This document shows, piece by piece, positions 24,076 to 36,120 of a stretch of DNA of 64,000 nt. The stretch is from Heterocephalus glaber (taxonomy: Eukaryota > Chordata > Mammalia > Rodentia > Bathyergidae): contig NW_004624751.1 in NCBI RefSeq assembly GCF_000247695.1, positions 28,274,056 through 28,338,055 on the forward strand, in the 5' to 3' direction. Below the pieces are notes generated by a model, which was given only the letters and a program-made list of their open reading frames with translations, made no database searches and was not told the origin of the DNA. Position 1 is the first letter of the stretch. The number at the start of each line of letters is the position of its first letter. The position numbers and the translations under genes are program-made.

Positions 24076-25689
24076 TATAATTGCTCAGAGATAGCAAAGA
24101 GAAAAAAAGATGATAAACCAAGGATTACTAATATTACATAGGTCAATAGAAATAATGGAGGAGGAAGTGGAGATTATTTCCACTTATGAATTCCTGCAAC
24201 ATAATTTACATTAAAAAAGTAACTTTGATGTCATAAACTTTAAAGTTAGAATTAAGATGGCAACAGCATGTTAAATGTGATATGCCATTGTCTCCAAGAG
24301 ATCTCCCCTGATCCCCTTGTCTTTCCTACTCTCTCATCCTACTTAATTTTTGTTGATAACACTTAGTGATTCTCTCATATAGTTGCATCTATTCATGCAT
24401 ACATTTGAGTGTACCATTTTTACAAACTGAACTATTAATATAATAAATTATTTTTTACTCTTGTTCATGGTTTTTCTCTCCTATGAGAATGTTGGTTCCA
24501 GGATACCAGGACATTGACTATTTTTATTTTATTTTTGCATTCTATATTGTCTGGAAGAACTGGTAGCCCATGTTAGGAAGTCAAGATGTTTTTTGGTGAA
24601 TGATTTTTGTATAGATAGTTTATCAGATTGAGAAACTAAAAGGGCATTGATGACCTTAGAGAGTTGCAGAGATGAAGTAGGCATGACTATGCTATTTGGG
24701 TGTTCTTGAGCTAATCTGGCCCATTTATCTTTGCACTTAACAATCCATGCCTAAACTCCATGTGGTCACATTATTGAGATTGAATTTTGGGGTATATGGG
24801 TGACCTGCTTCTGATGGGACCAATATGATAAGTTTATCTGTCCACTTCAGTCCCCTCCTCCCCCAAATTTATAATCTATCCAATGATGAAATGAGGCTGG
24901 AAAACTGCAGTAAACACTTTTATTTGGAAAAAAAAGACTAGGAGACAAACTGGTATCTACAGAAAATTTGAAATCCATCTGAGCACAATTTTGTGCAGGT
25001 GCCTTCTCTAGGGTTATAAGGACATTTCTAAGGATGTTACTGAGCAACTCTGCTGTCTTGGGATGCCCTGCTTTGCCCACCATTCTCTGTGGTTCCTGGC
25101 TCCAACTTGCCAGAGGGTCTTCCTTTTATGTTATCCTTTTGGACCATATCAGAATGGCACTGGGGAATATGACCCACCTGAAAGTTTAAGGATTTCTGAG
25201 GCAACTTCCTGCTCAAGAAAAATAAGGGTCCAGAGTCACTTAAATCTCTAATAGTCATAGAATTTTTTAGTCTGGTACAGAATTTCTTTGGCAGCACAAC
25301 TCTTGAAATAAACTAGTCCAATTAGTTCCATATGCCAGCATCCATGTATTGCCTTGTCAAATAGATTTTGTTTTTAAAATGATTCATAGACCTGTTACAT
25401 TTCTCTGCTTTTCAATCTTCTTGCTACTCTTTCAATTTGAAGAAGGTGCCTCTGAGTTTATCTTGTGTCTGGGGGAAACTTATACCTTAACCTGATCTTA
25501 CCCAGAGGCACTTAAACTGTTGCAGGTATTACAGTAGGTATGAAGATCATCTTCTTAGCTCTAGCATTGTCAAAAATCTGGCTTTAATTATTTTTTTAAT
25601 GCAAACAAATATGTTACCAATTCTAAAATTATAGGGCCCCAATTTTTCAATTTCTCGATTATCTTTCATTTCTCCTTTAATCTACATAA

Positions 25690-25770
25690 TATTTCCTGAA
25701 TATGCATCTAATACTAGACAAAATCTAGGCACTAGGGCAAAAAGCACACTGTGAACAGTCTGTTCTCTAA
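25690..25770 (-). mobile_element. L2 3' end fragment, antisense
   Basis: 'cctgaatatgcatctaatac', 'ctaggcactagggcaaaaag' resemble the reverse-complement L2 3' terminus. Short and diverged. Confidence 0.45.
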
Positions 25771-26904
25771 CACCTCCTAACACTGCAATTTCATTATATA
25801 TACATGCTACTTCCAAATCATTACAGACAGCATTTTACTTAATATTTTACTGTAAAAATATAGATTATGATTTATCCAAATTCTAATATCTGTTTTCTTA
25901 CTATCTCAGCCCAACAAAATGCTGCTAGGCTGGTTCTGTATTTTTAATGTTTTTATGTAATAATCAGGATAAGCTAGGCTATGCTGCAATAACAAACAGT
26001 CCCTAAATATTAGGAGGTTAACTTCCCAAATTTGATTCTCACCTCATAAAAAATTCAGACATATCTAGTCATTCTCTGTCAAAATTCTCACTACGTCAAA
26101 CTTAAGGCTGCACCATTTCAACACAATACTTTATACAGAATTTTAACTTAGGGAAAATTATATCTCATGTTCACTGCTTTGAGGCTTCCCTATTGGAATC
26201 GGTGTGTTTGAGATTGCTCATCCTCTGCAGAGTTACAAGGCCAACTTGACAATTCAGAAGATTCATTTGGTTTTGCATATACCTGTGATTCATGGAAACA
26301 GGCAGATTAATTTCCTCCATTTCTTTCCCTAAATACATCTGGCCTGACTTATGGCATATTCAGTTCTTGGACAAAGGTTTGCAAAATGGAGCAATTCTCC
26401 AGCTTCAGCTGGCATGAACTGATATATGGGGATATATTCATATTAAGATGTATTCTCTTTCCCTGCTTCATTCTCCTTGTCCAACCTGTTCACATGGTTT
26501 GTACACTGGAAAAGTAATGAATAAGTGAATAGAAATAGAAATAAAATGCAGTAATTTAGTATTACACTAAATTGGCTAAGAAAGCATCCTAACTCCTTAC
26601 CTGCCACCCAGGGTCCTTCATGATCCAGTCTTTTCCTCTGTGAAATGCCATTCCCTCTCAGAAATCTCTGCTGGTCTCATTTGGAAACATTAATTGTATA
26701 ATTTTTAGGTGTATCTGTTATAGCATCTGTTGTTTTCTTATGTGGATTATAACTTCGGGTACATTTATACCTTCATAACAATTTGTTTAATATATAAATG
26801 TGCTCCAGAGAAACAGGCTTCCTAGTATAGTTAGAACAAGAATCAAAGGAGATGTAGACTCTGCAATACACAGGAAGGGTGGGAATGATGATCTCGTCCA
26901 CAGT

Positions 26905-27250
26905 TGTTACGGTGTGGATCTGGACCGTTCCCCAAAGCCTCATCCGCTCGGAGGTGGGGCTTGTGGAAGGGGATTGTACCCTGGGGCCCCCATAGCTGAT
27001 GAGCTATTGGAGTTAGAGACTTCAGGAGCCCCATGTGACCTGGAAGGTAGCATCTCCCTCTTCGTACTCCCCTTCACGCTCTGCTTCTTGGTGGTCTTGG
27101 CATGAGTAGCCTCTCCTCTGTGATGCCCTTTCACCGAGGTGTTCTGCCGTAGGGCCAGAGGCAGTAACTGTGAGTCAAATAAACCTCTTTTTCTTTAAGC
27201 AGTGGAGCTGTCTAGTATTGTTTCTCTGCAATGATAAAAGCGTGTAATAC
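26905..27250 (+). mobile_element. MaLR-like solo LTR with retained CpGs
   Basis: Begins 'tgtggatctggacc', then 'ccccaaagcctcatccgctc', 'ggaggtggggcttgtggaag', 'ggcccccatagctgatgag', 'ctgtgagtcaaataaacctc' and 'tttctttaagcagtggagc', ending about 'gcaatgataaaagcgtgtaatac'. The 'ggaggtggggc...gtgagtcaaataaacctc...taatac' order is the MaLR (MLT1/THE1-like) plan. About nine CpGs survive in about 340 bp in otherwise CpG-poor DNA, so it may be relatively young. A 101-codon plus frame (26800-27105) runs through it but is LTR sequence. The 100 bp upstream ('gctccagagaaacagg') may be the edge of a different ERVL LTR. Confidence 0.6.
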
Positions 27251-27612
27251 AAGTAGTGTTACTGACTAATAAATACAAGGAGCGATGCCAAATCCCACTC
27301 AGGTTAAACAATTCTAAGGTCCCTGTTCTTACTCTGAAGCTCTACCCAGTCTCTCAGTAAATATTTATGAATTGTTGCGCTATATGTGAATACATTTGTA
27401 TATGTGGAGGGTTTCAGTATTCTCGACGTCACATGTTTAGGGCATGTGGTGTTGAAGAAAATTGTTAGGAAGGTGCTTCTCTGAAGATATTTACAGAGAT
27501 TAGAGAGTAAACTTGAGGGAGGAAACAACACCGTAAGTAGACACGTGACAGAAAAAGATCGCTATGTTGGTGAGAGATAAGTTCTCCATCCTTTCTCACA
27601 TTATTTCTTCTC

Positions 27613-27663
27613 TCCCTTCCTTCCTTCCTTCCTTCCTTCCTTCCTTCCTTCCTTCCTTCCTTC

Positions 27664-27749
<86 letters not shown>

Positions 27750-27770
27750 TTCCTTCCTTCCTTCCTTTTT
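27613..27770. repeat. Polypyrimidine microsatellite (TTCC)n(TTTC)n(TC)n(TTCC)n
   Basis: About 50 bp of TTCC units, about 58 bp of TTTC units, about 27 bp of TC dinucleotides, then TTCC units again to about 27768: an almost pure 155-bp pyrimidine strand. Long mirror-symmetric polypurine/polypyrimidine tracts can form intramolecular triplexes and are length-unstable. The long low-complexity frames over it on both strands (Pro/Ser/Leu-rich and Lys/Glu/Arg-rich) are artefacts. Confidence 0.97.
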
Positions 27771-30700
27771 TCTTTTTCTTTTCTTCCAAAAGCTCTGGTT
27801 CTTTCTATGCCATAACCTTGATCATTATACCTGAAGCAAGCATTCTAATTCTCAGCATCATGACACTCACTGAAAAATATCTGTAATGTATTTACTTAAA
27901 GGGCACAAGAAAGAGACTTTGATTCCATTTTGAAAAGAAAAAGTCTTGTAGAAGTATTTTACAGTAAAACAAACTTATTCTACAGTATCTCACTTAGTTC
28001 TTCTAGCGCTGTGATCCAAATATTAAAGATTAAAAAATAAAGAAAAGAAATCTGAGAATAATGAGTGAAATATCCAATTTAGTTATAAAACGTGCTTTCT
28101 TACGATTTTGTTATAGATTATTTGTAGGAACTGAAAAATTTCTTAATGTGAAATTTTTGCAAATGGAATCATTCAATCTAAAGCTAATACAAAAAACATG
28201 TTTACCATTAGCCAGTCAGTGATATTTCTTATCTCCAGAAAATTCTATAATATTGCATTAATAATTTTTCATGTTACTCCTTTTCTTATTATATTATCTG
28301 TAAGTGTCTACATGAGATACATACTTTTAAAAACATGGGGAGCCAATTTTATTAGTATATTCTACCTGATTATGGGTGTTTAAAAGTTTTCCTAGACTCA
28401 CTAAAATGTAAGCTGGGTTTTTAAAAGTAGAAATATGGTTCAATTAATTTTTCAATTAATTAATTTGTTCTATAAAACTGATTTTTTATGTCTAAAGAAT
28501 TTATGTAGGACAGTTAGAGAAGCTCTGCACTCAAACAAGATTATTTTTTTTTTACTGATTCTTCTAAATATAAAGCTACATTAAAAATAAGAAAATTAAA
28601 AATTATCAGTGATTTGGTTATCTTCTGTGAAACTAAACTGGCCTTTAACTGGGTAATTATGAAGTTTTAGAACATCATTTTAATGTAATCTGACAGTAAA
28701 CCTTAATTTTGACTAAAAATCTTACAATTGCAGTATTTCAATTTTTAGAGTATGCAATTATTTATTCTCAAAAAGTGCAATATAAAATAAATGAATTACC
28801 ACCTCTAATTCCTAAGTCAATATGATCAAAATTAATACAGACAGAGGAATATATTCAAAGCACAATATAATTTTGAGAACATTGGCTCTCATATGCTATA
28901 TCAATAGAATAGCCAGGGCACTGTCTGATTAGAGGATACATGGATGCATGCAGAATTTGAATCCCATACACAATATTTAACTTGAGGAGCATTAGAAATT
29001 CTAGGTTTTTAGATTTTGTATGTGATGAGATTTAGTTTGATTTTTGTGGATTAAAATAAATAATTTCCATTTGAGGAAATTTCAAAGCCTCTTGCATATT
29101 ATGAAGCTATTTTTGCACACTTGCAGGATGAGAATGGCTTGGAATTGCAGACCTGTTCTTGTGCATGTGTGACTTGCAGAGAGTATCTTGGTTTACAATG
29201 GAAATTCTATGTTATGTGTGCTGAAAAATAATTTTTAGTGCAAACCATTAAATTTCTTTGGTAAATTTATTAGATTATATAGATCTATTACACATTTGCA
29301 CATGACATGGGAATCACATTTTATTTACTTACTTTCAGGTTGCAGGTATAAATTTAACAATTAATAAACTTATCTTCATTTTAATCAGCAAATAATAAAC
29401 CATCTAGATAAGATTTTTATAAGAATATAAAAAGATTGTATGAAGAAAGAACAAAGATTATTCACTTACTGTCTTATTAAAAAAGAATAACATAAAGTAT
29501 ATTTTGTGAACTATTTCACATAAAAGGGCATAGTTCTGGAAATAAATCTAATTCACTGTTAACTATTTCAAGATACAAAACAAAATGTCAATCAATAAAA
29601 TTATGTGGATGAGACACTATGAATAAGTAATTTTTTATACAGAATAGCAACAAATTTTGAGAAGTTAACATTTAATTTCATATTTGTTTTTAAAAACTAT
29701 TGATATTTGATTTTGAGATTTTAATGATGCTAAATTAGTATTGCCTTAACCTATCAAGTGGTGATTTTGAAATCCTTTTTAAAAATTATTTTAAATTGAT
29801 GGAATTATATTTATTATGATGTTGAAATTCTTATACTGTTTGGAATTTTTAAACCTTGGCTTACTTGCTGTATCTGTATCAGATGAATATTTAACTATTG
29901 TACTTTAATTTGTTTACCCATTCAACATCACATTAGATCCCCTTAAGATAAATGAGTCTTCATACAGGCATTGAAGGGCTATCTAATACAATGTGTTAGG
30001 TGATATAGGGGATTTACTATGGGAATCCCTTATTTTTTTCCTTGCAAAGCAATAGACATTCAATAGACATTTACTTAACAAAACATAAATGTGCATAGAT
30101 GGTCTCAATGCACCTATCTTCAATCATTTCTAATCTCCTTCTTAGTCTGCATTCTGGAAGCAATGGGTTTTCTTCTGATTTGATTGTCTAATCTGTTTCC
30201 CTTCACTGATAAAGTTCAGAGCATGGGATGCTATTAGAGTGTTTTCTGGCTTTATTATTTACTCTACCATCTTCTTCTCAAGGCCTGAGGAAGTGCTAAA
30301 AGTAACATAATACCACTATGAGAAAAAAATTCTCATTACTCTGTTCATTCAATAGCGATAGGAGAATAAAGGCACAAGATTCTTTGCCTACTTTAGACAG
30401 ACTTTGTTAAAGCAGAAATTCAAGAGATGGAAGAAACAGCACACATACCGAGGGAGGAGAGAAGGGAGTCAGTGACATAAGTTATTATGAAATTCATGTA
30501 ATAAGAGAAATTGATGTCACAACCACAACAGCAAAACAGCACAGGCAAGAGAGAAAACCTAGGCTGCAAAAGCCAAGAGAATTTCAAGGATACAGGAGTG
30601 CTGGAGGCAAGAATGGGCTCCATGACAATTGAGGACCAGAGCTCTGAGTGCAAATGACACATATTCAGGGACTTCCTAAAATCTTTGCGGATGGCCAGAA

Positions 30701-32724
30701 ATATGTTTATCCCACTGTTGTGACCCTATGCTTGCTCCCAGGTAATGTGACCTATTCCCACACCCGCTTAAACCCTTCCATTCCCAGCCAGATTTCTAGA
30801 GTGAATACTCTATGTGATTGCTGCCTCTATGCCTCCACTTCCAGTCACTGACAGTCAAAAATGGCAACCACTGGCTTCCAATACCACCGATTGTTCTTTC
30901 CTTTGATAAAGTGAACTCTATCCAGTAGTGGACAAGTCTCTTTGCTTAAACTTTCTGTGGCATTAATGGGTTGAACACTTGCTCCATTTCAAATATCTGA
31001 TTTCCCTTTGCTTCAAGAGCTTTTTTGGCTCCAGAGTTTTTCCACCAACATGGTGCTTTCTCTTAATGCCTTCCCTGCTTCACTGATTATACCTTGATAG
31101 TTTCTTTATTGTCTCTGTCCACTTTTTAAATTACTTTCCTGCAGGTAGTTTTATTGGCCCTTTTTACTTCTCCTCTCAATCTTCTCAATTCACACTCCTT
31201 CTGGGTAATCTCACCATCTCACATCAATTCAAATATCAGCTAGAAAGATGAGGGGAATCTAGGAATGTTTACTCTTCTCTCACACAGCTCCGACAAACTT
31301 ACCTCCTCCAGAAAGGCCTCCTTGCTACTGACCTTACTTCAGTCCAAGTACTTTCACCCTCATAAATACTATTTGCCCTCAGGACAGTTTTTTTTAATTT
31401 TATTGATGTTCAAAACATTTATGTTTTGTGTCATTTTTCTTACTTACATTGAAAATCAAGTAACATATAACTTAATCTATATGCTACTTCGTATAATTTA
31501 CAAATGTGAATTTTCTTTTTGAGTGCTAAAATTGTGCAAGGTTTTAAAAAGATATTTTTCATAAAAATACCATCACAGTCTTCATTGTTTTTAAATTTCA
31601 AGTGCATACAAACACACACATATATTAACAAGTGAAGAATGCCACACTATTGCAAAATAAGAGTCATGGTCAATTTCTAAAATTCAGATATTTTTGTTAC
31701 GTATGGTTTTCCATTATTCACACTTTTTCTGTAAGGATGCTTAAAAGTGAGAGTATCACTTTTTAAAAATGAAAACTAGTTTAACAGTCTTTTTAAAATT
31801 CTTGGTTAAACTCAAACATGAATTTAAAACTATACAATATTTAGAAAATTACAATTATAGCAATGCTCTAAAAATTAAAATGAGATATAGACTAGACAAT
31901 AATAAACATTTACATTATTTTCATCATCCTATTTTACTAATTAACAAGATAATCCTTTCAAGCAAAACTTAAAATAAGATATCAATAAAAATACAAGACA
32001 TTCCTTTATGAGATGTTTTAAGAATAATACATTTCATTCAAGGGAGGTAATAGGCAGAACTGATAATGTTTCTCCAGACAATAGGTGCCTTCTTTATCTA
32101 GGAAATGCCTTCTTCCTTTCTAATCAGAAATGTTGGTGTTAAGAGGGGAACTATGAATTTAATTTATTTCTTAAATCTATATTGAAAAGCTAAAGTTAAA
32201 ATTAAATATATTAATAAGCTGCCATTGATGAAAAAGAGAAAGCTTTGACCTAAAAATATGATGATTTAGTGTCTTCAGTGATTGATTATGACTTGGCTCT
32301 CCTTTTCCTTCATTTAACTGATGGAGGTTGAGGAAAGAGCTTATTAACATTGCAAAGGAAAGCCTCAAAGTGTGCATTTAAAGTAATACTTAGAAGAAAT
32401 GTAAAAATCTGAACCATATGCTTTTTCCATAATTGCATATACATAACATGAAAACAATCTTAAATATCTTTCTATTTAACAAATTCAAAACATTTAACTA
32501 TTTGATATTTTTAATTATTCTAATGCCAGAAAGGATCAATTTTACATGTTTTCAATATTTGGCATACTAACATATACTTTCTGCAATGATATATTTAACG
32601 TTGTATTGTTTTTACTATTTCTTTCCTAAATTCAGTTACCTCACTTTCAGTCTCTTCCTATGGTCATATAATCTTTTATTTTACTTTTATTTTAATTTTG
32701 AGCTGTCATTTCCTGGAAGATAAT
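27771..32724. other. AT-rich stretch, no gene; possible L2 body at 30.66-31.34 kb
   Basis: 28-30 kb is extremely AT-rich with nothing recognisable. About 30660-31340 has scattered matches in order to the coding body of L2 ('tgcctccacttccagtcac', 'acacttgctccatttcaaat', 'ccatctcacatcaattcaaa'), too diverged to delimit. Frames there are short and not gene-like. Confidence 0.4.
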
Positions 32725-32965
32725 GATAACAGTAAGAGCCAATCTTTACATTGTGCTTTGTATTTACCAGGTACTTCCCCAAGCACTTTACTTCAATCAA
32801 ATCATTTACTCACTGTTATGAACCTACTTTTGTCTCTTTCATTTTGCCAGTGGAGAAATTGAAACATAGAAATGGTGAGCAATCTTCCAACTCAGCCAGC
32901 CAATAAACTGCTAAACTTAGGGTGAATATACGATGCCTGGTTGAGAGTCCATGTATTAAACCCCC
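32725..32965 (-). mobile_element. MIR SINE, antisense, near full length
   Basis: 'agagccaatctttacattg', 'caggtacttccccaagcac', 'catttactcactgttatga', 'cattttgccagtggagaaat', 'ctcagccagccaataaac' and 'gcctggttgagagtccatgta' cover reverse-complement MIR from tail to tRNA head. It is the best-preserved MIR in the window. Confidence 0.8.
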
Positions 32966-33100
32966 TCACATTGCTACCTAGGTAATTTTTTTTTGTAAGG
33001 AAAAAAGGTCTAAAATGCCTTTTTGTTCCCTGGGTTATTTTATTGACTCATATATAATGATGTGCATATACAATAATGTGGGTATGGTGTGTGTATGTCC

Positions 33101-33124
33101 GTGTGTGTGTGTGTGTGTGTGTGT
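33101..33124. repeat. (GT)12 microsatellite
   Basis: Uninterrupted GT dinucleotides at 33101-33124, preceded by an impure GT-rich run (33086-33100). Confidence 0.97.
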
Positions 33125-33959
33125 CTAGTGCTTTCTTTTTGTTTAATTTCATTCTGATTTTTATGATGATTATTCATGTTTGAATTAGTGAAGGAAATTT
33201 TTGAAAGCTGGGCACTTTGCAGAATTTTGACTAAAGGAGTAGAGAAACAAGCTTGAGGAATTGAGCAGGCAGCTGCAACAGAAGAAAGGTGTGGCTGGCT
33301 GAATTCCTTTTCCTCACATCTTCTTTGTTCTTTAAATTGGGTACACAGCCCTGCATGGTCTAGGGCAGTGGTGGTGAACCTATGGCACATGTGCTGCAGC
33401 CAGCTGTTTGATATCATTGAAAGGTCCAAAAGGCTCACCAGCCTTGGTCTAGGATATGCGAAGGTTGGTCAGTTGGTCATCACCATCTGCAGCTGACTGT
33501 GATTATCACCTGCCAACCTCATTCAGAGCCCCACATCACCAGTCTGCAAGGATCACATTCTGTTGTCTTAAGTATCTGTAAGTTCCCTTCAGCCTGGGTG
33601 TCCTGGCCTCTCTGAGGGGTAGAATCAGATTCGCAACCCCCCCCTGAAGCTTGTCCATGACTTTGGGACTTGTTTTTACATCAGAGAAATCTGATGCTAT
33701 GTTCAATCTTTACAAAAATAACTGGGGATCAGCTCTATTGATTTCACCTAAAGTTTGTTGTATTTGAAACTGTTTTGCTAAGGTTGTGGGCTGAAGTTAT
33801 AGATAACTCTTACTTTCACTATAGACAGTTTTCTTGGCATTATATTCATTTTTTATTTTATCTGATATTAGGGAGCAGAATGGGGAAATTCTCCTGTACT
33901 CATTTTTTAGCCCATGGCAGAATGTCTTATGCCACCAAATACTTCAGGAGTGCTTATCA

Positions 33960-35100
33960 ATGACTTCAAAATCCCCAATCTCAAAGATTTCTCTGAATGC
34001 ATATATGGTATTTGATGATGTTTATCTTAATTGGAAAGTCTGTTCTTGCTTAACAGCAGTAAGAACCATATCTCTTGTCTCTTCTGTCTCTGTAACTTTT
34101 CCCATCTTGATTTTTGTGTTCTTGTCCTGGCCTCTTCCTTCAATGCTAGAATTCTCTGGGCTCCTACCCCTGACTTTTTTGACTTGTGCATGGCTCTTTC
34201 CTTTAGGGATTTCACCCCTTCTCCTACAGGTGCTTCACTATGCTAGTAACTCCCCATCTGTGCCTTCTATCCTGCTTTGTCCTATGTTTATCCTACTGTT
34301 CTCAAGTATTTCACATTTCATGGTCCACAAGCACCCTTTGTTATGTTAAGAAGGGACTCAATTTTTCACTCCTTACAAACTTATTCCTTCTTTAGTTTAT
34401 ATCTTGTTTTATATTGCTTTCCTGTAAGTTAAGCAAACCAGAGACTGAGATTGATTTTTCATTTTTTACATCCTGTTCTTGTATGACCATGCCCTGTAGT
34501 TCCATCTCTGATGTCAATGCTATTTCTTTCTTCTCTATATTAATAAGCCACAGTGCCTTAGTTTAAGTCTTCATCAAATATCATTTGCTCTAATGTAATT
34601 ATCTCCTCATTTGTCTCCCAGCATCCGGTCCTATACTCCTCTGATCCACTCCCTTTCCTGATGTTGGAGGGATCTTTCCAACATTCCAAATTGATCATGT
34701 CACTCCCAGGACTTACCACTCCAACCTCTGAGTTTTCAGTTCTTTGCTGCAAGCAGACAGGTAGTAGTAATCCTTCATGATATTGTTTTAAAAATTAAGT
34801 AGGACAAATCTGAAATGCCAGGCTCACAATAAGTGCTTTAAAAATGTGCACACTTTCTGTGAATGCCCCATGTTCCTTTGTAGGGAGCTCCTTTCATGTT
34901 CTGAGCATACCATGTGCCCTTTCCCTCCATACCTCTGCAAATATTTCTTCCTAAAACTATTTCCCTGTTCCCTTCGACTGAATAATTTCTAGTCATCCCT
35001 TGGGTTTCATTTTATTGTCACTTCTTGACAGACAACATCTCTGACACCTGGATAGTGAATTCAGTGTCATTATTATGTGCTCTTAAAGCCTCTTCTACAT
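33960..35100 (+). mobile_element. Decayed L2 (CR1-clade LINE), 3' half of coding body
   Basis: Landmarks in L2 order: pyrimidine-rich ORF text at 34080-34350, 'ttgatcatgtcactccc' at about 34691-34708, then (after a likely inserted MIR tail at about 34765-34850) 'ccatacctctgcaaatatt', 'ttattgtcacttcttgacag' and 'acatctctgacacctgg'. These match the L2 segments coding the end of reverse transcriptase and beyond. Frames of 62-171 codons on both strands here are by-products of the pyrimidine-rich text. No intact coding remains. Confidence 0.6.
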
Positions 35101-35189
35101 CCTCAATCTGCTGATTTCTTTAAGTCGATTTTGGGCATGATAAGAACCTTGCACAGTACCTAGCAAAAAAAGTCAGTCTCTCTCTCTCT

Positions 35190-35270
35190 GTTTTGAGACA
35201 ATGTCTCATGGTGCAACTCAGGCTGGCTTCGAATTTGCAATCCTTCTGCCTCAGCCTCCAGAGTGCTTTT
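35190..35270 (-). mobile_element. B1-like SINE, 3' part only
   Basis: Reverse-strand B1 blocks: 'ttttgagacaatgtctca', 'aactcaggctggcttcgaa', 'cctcagcctccagagtgct'. It stops before the 5' 'gggattacaggcgtg' block, so it is truncated. A short (TC)n precedes it, possibly the decayed tail. Confidence 0.75.
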
Positions 35271-35628
35271 AGAGTGAAGGAGTAAGGGTAGAGAGCATAG
35301 GCTTTTATAAATTGGTCCACATTATTTTTTCACTGTTAAATCTGGCTATTTCTTAATTTGCTGTAACACCGTGGCTTCTTCATTTACTATGCTTGTTAAG
35401 ATAACTCAGCTCTATGTGCTTACAGTTGTAGCTGCTCTGATTTTCTGTAAAGTCTATATGGATCCAATAGATGGAAATGAACCTCTGCCTGCTCTGTTTC
35501 ATTACTCATAAATTTCTTCTGCTATAGTGCTTTCTTACAGTAGTGAAGTTATTTGCTTACATTTATAAGCAAATAAATATCCAGTTTACCTAACTACCTG
35601 GCTATTTTGCAAGCTTTTTTTATTATTC

Positions 35629-36120
35629 ATGTTCCATCTTCAGTACCATGCTGGCTATTCTCAAATGCTGGCTCCCCTCCTCATCCTCTGCCTTCCTTTG
35701 CCTTGCCCTGTGCTCTGGAAGGCTGACTGTGGACCGCATATCTGGGCTCGACTCTCTCTGGCTGCCCAGTGGGTCCAGCTAAGGGGAGGCATAAACAGGA
35801 GGTGGTGGCCCCAGATGTGGACTCAGCTGCTGCTTCCTACCTGCCTGTAGAGCTAGTGACTTCTAGGACCACAGTTTTTTGGGGGCATTCCCTGCCAACA
35901 CTCTCATGGCTATAGATCCAGCCAGACTCTGGTTATCACATTCCTTCCTCATGACTCTCCACACCTAAGAGTAATTAACACCTTACTAGATATCCCTGTT
36001 TCTAACCTTAGAGATCTAGGAAATCCATTGTTGGTTTTTTAAATGTTGCCTAGACCTCTATAAAAAGTCTATAAAAATTTACTTCTAAATCCCACCTGAG
36101 AATTTCCACCTTTTACCTGG
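35629..36120 (+). repeat. Possible ancient mammalian repeat of uncertain family
   Basis: 'ccctgtgctctggaaggctg', 'actgtggaccgcatatctgg', 'ctctggctgcccagtgggt' and 'agctaaggggaggcataaac' resemble a widespread old mammalian repeat 3' region that I recall but cannot name with certainty. It is GC-richer than its surroundings. The 73-codon plus frame at 35629-35850 falls inside it. No gene is inferred. Confidence 0.38.

Larger units (their letters stand above)
22528..26795. other. AT-rich stretch with L2 scraps, no gene
   Basis: Contains the L2 fragments listed separately and probable further L2-like pyrimidine-rich text near 22545-22760. Frames at 24.8-25.3 kb on both strands overlap each other and show no family signature. 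Confidence 0.45.

Noticed and set aside
26800..27105. 101-codon plus-strand frame
   Set aside because: It lies over a MaLR-like LTR and its upstream flank; nothing resembles a protein family.
27564..27815. 83-codon Ser/Phe/Leu-rich frame, and its Lys/Glu/Arg-rich counterpart
   Set aside because: Translation of a microsatellite with no independent start context.
33040..33438. 132-codon minus-strand frame with a Thr-His repeat
   Set aside because: The repeat is the (GT)n microsatellite; the rest has no family signature.
33834..34349. 171-codon plus-strand frame, the longest outside L1 and the gap
   Set aside because: Pyrimidine-rich decayed L2 text gives long stop-free frames rich in Leu, Ser and Phe. 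No domain is recognisable and frames overlap on both strands.
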